NCBI GenBank assembly: GCA_910579645.1
Contig: CAJTVK010000029.1
Location: 1-38,174, forward strand
DNA length: 38,174 bases
Source: an uncultured Lachnospiraceae bacterium
GTDB taxonomy: Bacteria > Bacillota > Clostridia > Lachnospirales > Lachnospiraceae
Reading direction: 5' to 3'
Shown here piece after piece: positions 25,645 to 32,022 of the stretch. Position 1 is the first letter of the stretch, and every line of letters begins with the position of its first letter. Both the position numbers and the translations under genes were made by a program. Under the pieces are notes generated by a model. It made no database searches, was not told the DNA's origin, and saw only the letters and a program-made list of their open reading frames with translations.

Positions 25645-25884
25645 TTAAAATACATTCAGATTCAGGATTGCTGCCAAAACAATAAAACCGACCGCCAAAA
25701 ACTTAGTCACCTTTACGAGAGTCCCCTCCATGGAACGGCCTTTATTCTTTCCCCAATATGTTTCGGCTGCGCCGCTGATAGCCCCTAATCCTGCCGATTT
25801 CCCTTCCTGCATCAATACTAATATAACCAGCGCTATGCAAATTATAATAAAAACAATCAATAATATAGTCCTCAAAGCCTGCAT
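25645..25884 (-). CDS. secG: Protein-export membrane protein SecG
   Basis: This small subunit of the SecYEG translocon has 79 residues, with two membrane helices (about 3-23 and 52-75). The conserved loop ILVLMQEGKSAGLGAISGAA lies between them, then the WGKNKGRSMEG segment. The start at 25884 gives the usual SecG length with AGGAG upstream. A start at 25920 would add 12 residues and lacks a good ribosome site. It lies between eno and rnr as in many Firmicutes. A promoter candidate lies at 25938-25966. Confidence 0.93.
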   Translation of the reverse strand: MQALRTILLIVFIIICIALVILVLMQEGKSAGLGAISGAAETYWGKNKGRSMEGTLVKVTKFLAVGFIVLAAILNLNVF

Positions 25885-25906
25885 TTCAGTATTCCTGCTC
25901 CTTTCT

Positions 25907-26005
25907 TCAGATACATGCATTGCTACGCATATAACCTACTTTAACACATACCTGTAACATTTTCAAGTATTTTAAGGAATTTTTCACCAACCGACTAAAC
26001 AACAT
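25907..26005 (-). CDS. Possible 32-residue peptide between the inverted repeat and secG
   Basis: AGGAGGTG, a full-strength Shine-Dalgarno, lies 7 nt before an ATG that opens 32 codons (MLFSRLVKNSLKYLKMLQVC...). The peptide is hydrophobic and basic, with Lys or Arg at 5, 8, 12, 15, 22 and 27. The ribosome site lies just 4 nt beyond a perfect 49-bp hairpin arm. Against a real gene: the likely secG promoter lies inside it and it has no recognised homologue. It might be a leader peptide or an accident. Confidence 0.3.
   Translation of the reverse strand: MLFSRLVKNSLKYLKMLQVCVKVGYMRSNACI
25938..25966 (-). promoter_or_regulatory. Probable promoter of secG
   Basis: TTGAAA (25961-25966) and TAAAGT (25938-25943), with a TG one base upstream of the -10, are 17 bp apart on the minus strand about 55 nt before the secG start. 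Confidence 0.5.
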
Positions 26006-26022
26006 TCCTTCACCTCCTCACA

Positions 26023-26137
26023 GCAATCGGAGGATTGGCAGTTCTGCGCGGACGGATATGGCCCCGGACCGTCAGCAAAACCCGCCGCCGGTCCGGGGCC
26101 ATATCCGTCCGCGCAGAACTGCCAATCCTCCGATTGC
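26023..26137. repeat. Perfect 49-bp-arm inverted repeat between eno and secG
   Basis: Arms 26023-26071 and 26089-26137 are exact reverse complements over 49 bp, with a 17-nt loop. Each arm also contains smaller palindromes, CAATC-GGAG-GATTG and GCAG-TT-CTGC, so alternative folds exist. No T-run follows on either strand, so it is not a normal terminator. The transcript from eno into secG would carry a very stable hairpin 30 nt after the eno stop. GC content is much higher than in the bases to its left. Confidence 0.97.
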
Positions 26138-26167
26138 GTCCGCCGCCGTCCCCCCCCGCTTACCGCG

Positions 26168-27475
26168 CTATATCTTCCGAAACGGTTCCATATAAGCCGC
26201 CACTTCCCCCAATTCCTCCTCAATCCGCAGCAACTGATTATACTTAGCAACCCTATCCGAACGGCATGGCGCCCCCGTCTTTATCTGACCGGCATTGACC
26301 GCCACCGCCAAATCCGCGATGAAAGTATCCTCCGTCTCCCCGGAACGGTGAGAAATTACCGCACGGTATGCGTTTTTATGCGCCATCTCAATGGCTTCCA
26401 TAGCTTCGGACACCGTCCCGATCTGATTCACCTTAACCAAAATGGCATTGGCCACTCCAAGCTTTATCCCCGCATCCAGCCTTTTTGTATTGGTAACGAA
26501 AAGGTCGTCTCCCACCAGCTGAATCTGCCCGCCCAGACGTTTGGTCAGTTCCTTCCAGCCGTCCCAGTCATCTTCCGCCAGCCCGTCCTCGATGGAGACA
26601 ATGGGGAATTTCCCTATCAGTTCCTCATAATAAGCTATCATTTCCGCAGTATCCCTCACCACCTCGCTGCCGCTCAGCCTGCTCTCACCGGGAAAATGAT
26701 ACATACCTGTCTTTTCATTATAAAGTTCGCTGCTGGCCACATCCAACGCAATCTTTATATCCTGTCCCGGAATGTATTTACTTGTCTCAATGGCTTCCAC
26801 AATCAGCGACAGCACCGCCCCGGCATCCGGCAGATCCGGCGCAAAGCCGCCCTCGTCCCCCACTCCGGTGGACAATCCCCTGTCGTTCAGTATTTTTTTC
26901 AGGTTATGGTAAATTTCCGCGCAGATTCTCAGCCCGTCCGCAAAACTCTCCGCCTGTACGGGCATAATCATAAACTCCTGAAAATCCACCGTATTTGCCG
27001 CATGCTTCCCGCCGTTCAAAATATTCATCATAGGCACCGGCAGCAGCCGTGGATGAACACCGCCCAAGTAGCGGTACAAAGGAATTTCCAATGCTTCTGC
27101 CGCAGCCCTGGCACATGCCATGGATACGCCCAGCGTGGCATTGGCTCCCAAGTTCCCTTTATTTTCCGTTCCGTCCGTCTCCAACAGAATCCGGTCTATC
27201 AGCCCCTGATCCAATACGTTTTTCCCCACCAAGGCATCCTTTAGCTTGGTGTTGATATTCTTCACCGCATTGCGCACCCCAAGGCCAAAATATCTCGTCT
27301 CCCCGTCCCTCAGTTCCACCGCCTCAAAGCGGCCCGTGCTTGCGCCGGAGGGCACTGCCGCCCGCCCCGTAACGCTGCCTTCCACAATCACCTCCGCTTC
27401 TACCGTAGGGTTTCCTCTGGAATCCAGAATCTCCCTCCCACGGACATCCGTAATGCCATAAAATAGGTTCATCAT
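26168..27475 (-). CDS. eno: Enolase
   Basis: This glycolytic enzyme converts 2-phosphoglycerate to phosphoenolpyruvate with two Mg ions in the cytoplasm. At 435 residues it has the standard length. The N-terminal signature REILDSRGNPTVEAEV (14-29) and the loop VPSGASTGRFEAVELRD are present. So are LVGDDLFVTN (about 315-324) and the C-terminal SHRSGETEDTF at 375-385. AAGGAG lies 7 nt before the first of two adjacent ATG codons. secG follows, separated by the large inverted repeat. No convincing promoter was found in the 340 bases upstream; a weak TTTAAA-18 bp-TATAGG pair lies near 27612-27641. Confidence 0.98.
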   Translation of the reverse strand: MMNLFYGITDVRGREILDSRGNPTVEAEVIVEGSVTGRAAVPSGASTGRFEAVELRDGETRYFGLGVRNAVKNINTKLKDALVGKNVLDQGLIDRILLETDGTENKGNLGANATLGVSMACARAAAEALEIPLYRYLGGVHPRLLPVPMMNILNGGKHAANTVDFQEFMIMPVQAESFADGLRICAEIYHNLKKILNDRGLSTGVGDEGGFAPDLPDAGAVLSLIVEAIETSKYIPGQDIKIALDVASSELYNEKTGMYHFPGESRLSGSEVVRDTAEMIAYYEELIGKFPIVSIEDGLAEDDWDGWKELTKRLGGQIQLVGDDLFVTNTKRLDAGIKLGVANAILVKVNQIGTVSEAMEAIEMAHKNAYRAVISHRSGETEDTFIADLAVAVNAGQIKTGAPCRSDRVAKYNQLLRIEEELGEVAAYMEPFRKI

Positions 27476-27816
27476 TCACCTGCTCCTTTCCCAAACGGTA
27501 TGCCTGCACAGCCATTCTCCGGTATACATCCTAAAACCTCTTCCGGCCTTGCACAGGCTCATGTCAACTCACCCAGCAGGGAAAATTTCTTCCCCCGCAG
27601 CCGCGCTATCCTATATTATTTATTTCCAAAGCCTTTAAAAAAATACATTCCAAAAGCAACTATAATGCGGGAAACACCATAATTTTTATGGCATTTCCCG
27701 CAACTATTTTTGCCGCATATAAACAAGCATATCCTTACCTGTCAAATCGCCCCATCCCGGCACCCAATTCCGGAACGGAAACAACATATTCCGAAGCGGA
27801 TCTGCAGATATATCTT
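27476..27816. other. Intergenic region upstream of eno
   Basis: No gene is seen. It should contain the eno promoter, but only weak boxes are visible. The hairpin at 27667-27701 and the palindromic element beginning at 27817 occupy the distal part. Confidence 0.4.
27667..27701 (-). terminator. Hairpin, possible terminator of the ABC permease unit
   Basis: On the minus strand a 16-bp stem (GCGGGAAATGCCATAA pairing with TTATGGTGTTTCCCGC through two G-T pairs) has a 3-nt loop. The pairing is complete only on this strand, which suggests the minus-strand RNA is the functional one. The following tail (ATTATAGTTGCTTTT) is only partly T-rich. Confidence 0.5.
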
Positions 27817-27974
27817 AGGAACTGTCAAGAAATAACTTTTCAATAGTGCGCAGGATTTTTCTCCGAGAGTGCCGCTCAAAAATCAGGCGCATAGCGGGCT
27901 ATGTAACTGATTTTTGAGCGGCGCTCTCGGAGAAAAAGACAAACAATATGAAAAGTTATTTCTTGACAGTTCCT
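27817..27974. repeat. 158-bp nested palindromic element (MITE-like)
   Basis: Outer arms 27817-27842 and 27949-27974 are perfect 26-bp inverted repeats starting AGGAACTGTCAAGAAATAAC. Inner arms 27856-27886 and 27907-27937 match over 30 of 31 bp. The central loop contains CATAG-CGGG-CTATG. It has no coding capacity. A half copy lies at 22181-22241 and short relics at 10959-10976 and 10998-11019. This fits a miniature inverted-repeat element mobilised in trans; clear target-site duplications were not seen. Confidence 0.9.
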
Positions 27975-28040
27975 TACCTACCAGACTCTGCGGACGGTCA
28001 GGCTGCACCCGTTAAAATACAGGAACGTGCCGTCTTCCCT

Positions 28041-30146
28041 TCATTCATATGCCGTTTCCCGTTCCAGCCATGCCGGAATCCTGTCGGCAATCAGTCCGGC
28101 ATATTCGCTCCCACGGTAATAAGCCGAATCTGCCATGCCGTTTTTATACTGTACCGTAACCTCATAGTCTTGGCTGATTGTCCCTTCCGGCATCCAATAA
28201 GTATTGAAATCATATGGATAGAGAGCATCAGCCAATTCCTTAATCTGCTCCGTATCATAAAACACCTTAGTCACTGCATAAATCCCTGTGTCCTGCGCCA
28301 TGGCCGGTTCCGCATCCCCGTTTCCGGACTGATACATCTCCGTGTGCCTGTTGGTCACCGTTATGCTTTCCACGGCCTCCGCGTTCAGATAGCCGCCTCC
28401 GTAAATTCCCCTCTCTTCCAGAAAAGCGATTGTGTTCGTATAAGAAGGATATATCTCATACCGGAAGTTCCTGCTCATATACCCGTCCGCATTCTCCCTG
28501 ACTGCCTCAAAACTTATTTTTCCACATACAAATTCATTCTTCAGCATGGAATAATTCTTTTTCTCCAAATCCTTCAGATATGCTTCCCTGAATGCATCCA
28601 TATCCGAAAGAGGCAGATTTTCCACCCGGAACCCGGTACTGAAACAAAAATCTATAATTTTCTGTTTCTTAATCACCTCATAGATGTTCTCGTCATACAG
28701 CAGACACTGCGCCTCCCGGTATTCCCTGCTGCCAACCACACGGTTCAGCAGTTCCTCTTCTTCCCCGCTCAGCGCGAAATTCCGCCAGACCACTCTTCCG
28801 CTTTTCATCCGGTATGCCATCGTGCACCATACCTTCCCTTCTTCTGCCCTCCGGGCGGACAGCCCGCAAATTGCCTCATGATCCCGAATTCCCGGTTTTG
28901 CCAGAAAATGCTCTTTGTTGTTTACCGCTCCGAAATCCTCATCCACATAACCGGAGCCATACATATCTCCCATAAACAGAACTACCGTGTCCTCCAGTTT
29001 ATCCGGATCCGGCTCCCAACGGTCAAACCCCAGCAAGTCACAGCTGAAAGTAAGGAAAATCAATGCTACGCCGCCCCCCGCAGCCAATATCTGGTATTTC
29101 TTATGAAACAAGGCCCGTATATCCGCTTCGTAAATGACCTCTATCACACAGCTTCCCACAATGACTGCCAAGGCCATCCCAAATATCATCATTCCGTAGG
29201 GAGTTTCCCCTACCAAATCCTGGACAATCATTCCGATACCTAATGAAAAGGGAATTACCAATAATATTTTTATGATTCCTTTTGTCTTCGGGAATGCCAT
29301 AGCCTTCCCCGCCGCCTCCGCCGGCCTTATTTTATAACAGAACCAAGACAACCCTGCAAAAACCAACGCCATTACGGCTGCCAGCAAAAAATTCGGAACG
29401 GCTGCCGACCATGAAGCTGCTTTCCCCATACGGTCCATGCCGATAAGCATCTGACCGGCCGGTGAGAAAAATGGCACCACACTTACCGACTGTTCGGAAA
29501 AATATTTATAAAACTGTCCGCAATAGCTTTGCAGCAGCAGCCTCAGCACAAACTCATAGACCAGAAAAACAAGGACCGCAAATGCGGTAATGACCAAATT
29601 TCCCGTCATCATCACCGCAAGGGCCGCCAGCCCGTATGTCCCAAGGAACAGCAGGAACGTACGGAGCAGCCCGGCCAGAGCGGCAGTCACATTGCCTGCG
29701 CTCAACGCTCCGTTAAAGCCTGCCAGCAGTATAGCCAGCAAAAAGCATGCCATATACGGCAGCAAAAAAATAAATATACCGTTCAGATAAATCACCGCAA
29801 ACCTTCTGGATTTTTTCACCGGAACACTATGATAAAAATCCACTTTCTTTTTGCTGTACAGATAAGAAAACCCTTGTACCGCACAGATGACCGCCATCAA
29901 ACTGACAATCAACATATATGTCCTGCTGCCGGAACCGAGCCAGTCTTTTACGGCACCCAAAAACTGCTCTTTTGCCACCGCCTCCGAATACCCACGCGCC
30001 AGTTTAATCGTTTCCTGCCGGCTTATGAGTATCACCATTCCCACCGGATAATAAACAAACCAAAACAGCCATGACAGAATCCAAAGCCATGTCCTTCTCT
30101 TATTGTTTTCCTTCAGATTAGCCAAAAATGAGTTTTTTAATGTCAT
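28041..30146 (-). CDS. ABC transporter permease with large soluble C-terminal domain
   Basis: This 701-residue membrane protein has about ten hydrophobic segments in the first ~370 residues (first near 20-42, then about 80-98, 123-150, 158-180, 190-215 and more to about 372). A soluble domain of roughly 300 residues follows (about 395-701), resembling the DUF6449-type C-terminal domain of Firmicutes permeases. The partner is the ATPase just upstream, whose end it overlaps by 29 nt. GGAGG lies 9 nt before the ATG at 30146; a longer in-frame start at 30239 would run deep into the ATPase gene. With a YtrA-type GntR regulator upstream, it resembles bacterial export units that respond to cell-envelope stress, but the substrate is unknown. 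Confidence 0.85.
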   Translation of the reverse strand: MTLKNSFLANLKENNKRRTWLWILSWLFWFVYYPVGMVILISRQETIKLARGYSEAVAKEQFLGAVKDWLGSGSRTYMLIVSLMAVICAVQGFSYLYSKKKVDFYHSVPVKKSRRFAVIYLNGIFIFLLPYMACFLLAILLAGFNGALSAGNVTAALAGLLRTFLLFLGTYGLAALAVMMTGNLVITAFAVLVFLVYEFVLRLLLQSYCGQFYKYFSEQSVSVVPFFSPAGQMLIGMDRMGKAASWSAAVPNFLLAAVMALVFAGLSWFCYKIRPAEAAGKAMAFPKTKGIIKILLVIPFSLGIGMIVQDLVGETPYGMMIFGMALAVIVGSCVIEVIYEADIRALFHKKYQILAAGGGVALIFLTFSCDLLGFDRWEPDPDKLEDTVVLFMGDMYGSGYVDEDFGAVNNKEHFLAKPGIRDHEAICGLSARRAEEGKVWCTMAYRMKSGRVVWRNFALSGEEEELLNRVVGSREYREAQCLLYDENIYEVIKKQKIIDFCFSTGFRVENLPLSDMDAFREAYLKDLEKKNYSMLKNEFVCGKISFEAVRENADGYMSRNFRYEIYPSYTNTIAFLEERGIYGGGYLNAEAVESITVTNRHTEMYQSGNGDAEPAMAQDTGIYAVTKVFYDTEQIKELADALYPYDFNTYWMPEGTISQDYEVTVQYKNGMADSAYYRGSEYAGLIADRIPAWLERETAYE

Positions 30147-31023
30147 AACCCACCACCTCCGTTTCACTGATGAATATCTCTTCCAAGGACAGAGGCAGCG
30201 CCTCAAAAAATACGGTATCCACCGTGGCGAAATGGGCAATCATTTCTTCCCTTCCCCCGCGCACGGTCAGCGTATGCAAAGACCCCCGCTCTTCCTGCCT
30301 GATAATGTCCAACCCCTTCATGGCCTTTTCTCCGTCTTCCTGCGACCGGAAAACACACTGTATTTTCTGTATATTACATTTCATGTCCTCCAGGTCTTTG
30401 GACAGAAGCACACCCCCCTTATGCAGCAGTCCCACATGGTCGCAGATATCCTCCAGTTCCCGCAGGTTATGGGAGGCAATCACCGGCGTCAGCCCCCGGC
30501 TTTCCATTTCCTTTGCAAAAATGCTCTTTATGCCTTGCCGCATCACCGGATCCAGTCCGTCAAAAGTCTCGTCGCAAAGCAGATATTTCGTGCCGGAGCA
30601 GATGCCGCAGAGCAATGCCAGCTGCTTTTTCATTCCCTTGGAAAAAGTATTGATTTTCCTGTTTTTGTCCATGCCGAAGCTATCCAGATAAGAATAGAAA
30701 TCTTCCCTCCGGAACCCTTCATAGACCATGGAAAAATATTTTTCCATATCCGCCGCATTGGCATTGACAAAAAAATATGGTTCATCCGCTATGAAAAAAA
30801 TCTTCTTTTTTGCCTCCGCATTGTCATATACCGGGATATCGTCCACGGTAATCATCCCCTCATCCGCTTTCAGCACTCCCGCCGCCATTCGCAGCACCGT
30901 GCTTTTTCCTGCGCCGTTTGTTCCGATCAGGCCGAATAAAGTATTTTCTTTCACAGTGACGCTGACTTTATCCACTGCCAATATATCCTCAAAGGCTTTG
31001 CTGATATTATTTATTTCAATCAT
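30118..31023 (-). CDS. ABC transporter ATP-binding protein
   Basis: This 301-residue nucleotide-binding subunit works with the overlapping permease. It has Walker A GTNGAGKST (34-42), an ABC signature in the variant form SKGMKKQ (128-134, normally LSGGQ-like), Walker B YLLCDE (147-152) and the switch His185 (ASHNLRE). The C-terminal ~90 residues form an accessory domain as in exporter-type ATPases. The start at 31023 has GGAGG 10 nt upstream and begins the usual MIEINNISKAF. An in-frame start at 31074 would add unrelated residues. The GntR gene precedes it by 174 nt, a gap holding a GGTGCC/GGCACC hairpin near 31049-31065. Confidence 0.93.
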   Translation of the reverse strand: MIEINNISKAFEDILAVDKVSVTVKENTLFGLIGTNGAGKSTVLRMAAGVLKADEGMITVDDIPVYDNAEAKKKIFFIADEPYFFVNANAADMEKYFSMVYEGFRREDFYSYLDSFGMDKNRKINTFSKGMKKQLALLCGICSGTKYLLCDETFDGLDPVMRQGIKSIFAKEMESRGLTPVIASHNLRELEDICDHVGLLHKGGVLLSKDLEDMKCNIQKIQCVFRSQEDGEKAMKGLDIIRQEERGSLHTLTVRGGREEMIAHFATVDTVFFEALPLSLEEIFISETEVVGYDIKKLIFG

Positions 31024-31197
31024 CCCTGTCTCTCCTCCCTTACCGCTTGGGTGCCCGGCCGGCACCGTTTTCATTTTCTTCCCGCTTTCCCGCTCTTTAT
31101 TATCCGCTTTCCTGTTCCCTGCCTTCTGCCGGATTTCCCGTTCTTCCCCTTCTCCCGGCCTATCCTTCCTTTACATCCGCCCCAAATCCCCTTCTCC

Positions 31198-31560
31198 CTA
31201 TTCGTCCAGCCGGTTCAGACATTCCACAAAATCAGCTTTTACCATCCCCAGTTCTTTCCCTTCCTGATACAGTTCTTTCAGGCGCAGTTTCAGTTCTTCC
31301 TTCCTTTCATCCAACAGGCCGGTACTGTCCGATATGAAATTTCCCCTGCCCTTCACGGCATAGATATAACCTTGCCGTTCCAATTCCGCATAAGCTTTCT
31401 GGATGGTATTCGGATTGATGGACAGTTCCACGGCCAGGCTCCTTACGGACGGCATCTGCTCATCCTTTTCCAATACGCCCTTTAATATGAGAAACTTGAA
31501 TTTCTCAACGACCTGCTCGTAAATGGGACGGGCATCTTTATAGTCCAGAATAATCATATG
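31198..31560 (-). CDS. GntR-family regulator, YtrA type
   Basis: This short DNA-binding regulator of 120 residues has a winged helix-turn-helix at about 10-75 (RPIYEQVVEKFKFLILKGVL, then PSVRSLAVELSINPNTIQKA and YIYAVKGRGNFIS). Only a short C-terminal helix for dimerisation follows, the layout of the YtrA subfamily that controls adjacent ABC transporters. AGGAG lies 5 nt before the ATG. A 23-bp palindrome just past its -10 box is the expected operator, so it probably represses itself and the downstream ATPase-permease pair. Confidence 0.93.
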   Translation of the reverse strand, partial: HMIILDYKDARPIYEQVVEKFKFLILKGVLEKDEQMPSVRSLAVELSINPNTIQKAYAELERQGYIYAVKGRGNFISDSTGLLDERKEELKLRLKELYQEGKELGMVKADFVECLNRLDE

Positions 31561-31587
31561 CACTCCTTTCCTACTTTTCCGTATATA

Positions 31588-31610
31588 GTGTATTATCACT
31601 ACTAATACAC
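31588..31610. promoter_or_regulatory. Operator palindrome of the GntR regulator
   Basis: GTGTATTA and TAATACAC form a perfect 8-bp inverted repeat around a 7-bp spacer. The site begins 3 bp past the -10 box, over the expected transcription start, the right place for repression. The sequence type agrees with YtrA-family operators containing GTGTA/TACAC. Confidence 0.8.
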
Positions 31611-31612
31611 AT

Positions 31613-31641
31613 AGGATACAATGAATACAGCAATCTGTCAA
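31613..31641 (-). promoter_or_regulatory. Promoter of the GntR-ABC unit
   Basis: A perfect TTGACA (31636-31641) and TATCCT (31613-31618) are 17 bp apart on the minus strand. Confidence 0.8.
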
Positions 31642-31771
31642 GTCCTAATTATTCTGTGCCACGGAAATCCATTCTCAATCCTATGCCTTTACAACCGTCT
31701 GAGCCGGGAGCATGTGGACAGCCTGCGCCATCCGGAAACAGAAGCCCTTATACATTTGGGCCGGAAAGCTT

Positions 31772-31914
31772 TCTTCCCCTACTCGCCGCGCCCCGTGCGC
31801 CGCATCAGCGGCATATCTCATCTGCATGGGGCTGTGCAATCGAGTATCTTCCCTACCCGCTGCGCCCTGTGCGCCGCATCAGCGGCATATCTCATCTGCA
31901 CAGGACTCTGTGCA
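31772..31914. repeat. Two tandem structured repeats of about 67 bp
   Basis: Units 31772-31837 and 31847-31914 start 75 bp apart and share most positions, including an identical 31-base core. On the minus strand each folds as an inner GCCGC-TGAT-GCGGC hairpin capping an outer stem. The outer stem reads CCTGTGC/GCACAGG in one unit and CCCCATGC/GCACGGGG in the other, so a T-A pair in one is a C-G pair in the other. They lie between the TPR-gene terminator and the GntR promoter. No coding potential is convincing. Confidence 0.85.
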
Positions 31915-31920
31915 TAAAGA

Positions 31921-31955
31921 AAGCGCCAAATGACCGCGTAAATCATTTGACGCTT
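31921..31955 (-). terminator. Intrinsic terminator of the J-like/TPR gene
   Basis: On the minus strand a 13-bp stem (one G-T pair, 9-nt loop) ends in TTTCTTTAT. It lies about 67 nt after the stop codon. Confidence 0.7.
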
Positions 31956-32022
31956 CCTTCCTCCTCAGGCAAAACATGCTGTCCGCAGGCTGCGGCTTAA
32001 CCTAATGCCACTGCTGCCGCCC

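Noticed and set aside
25984..26250. 88-codon minus-strand reading frame starting inside eno
   Set aside because: It starts out of frame within eno and runs straight through both arms of the perfect inverted repeat, giving mirror-like low-complexity peptide. No ribosome site supports its start.
27948..29243. 431-codon plus-strand reading frame
   Set aside because: Antisense to the ABC permease, starting inside the palindromic element, with no ribosome site and no recognisable domain.
31772..31914. CRISPR array
   Set aside because: Only two units of about 67 bp with internal symmetry and no spacer pattern or cas gene.
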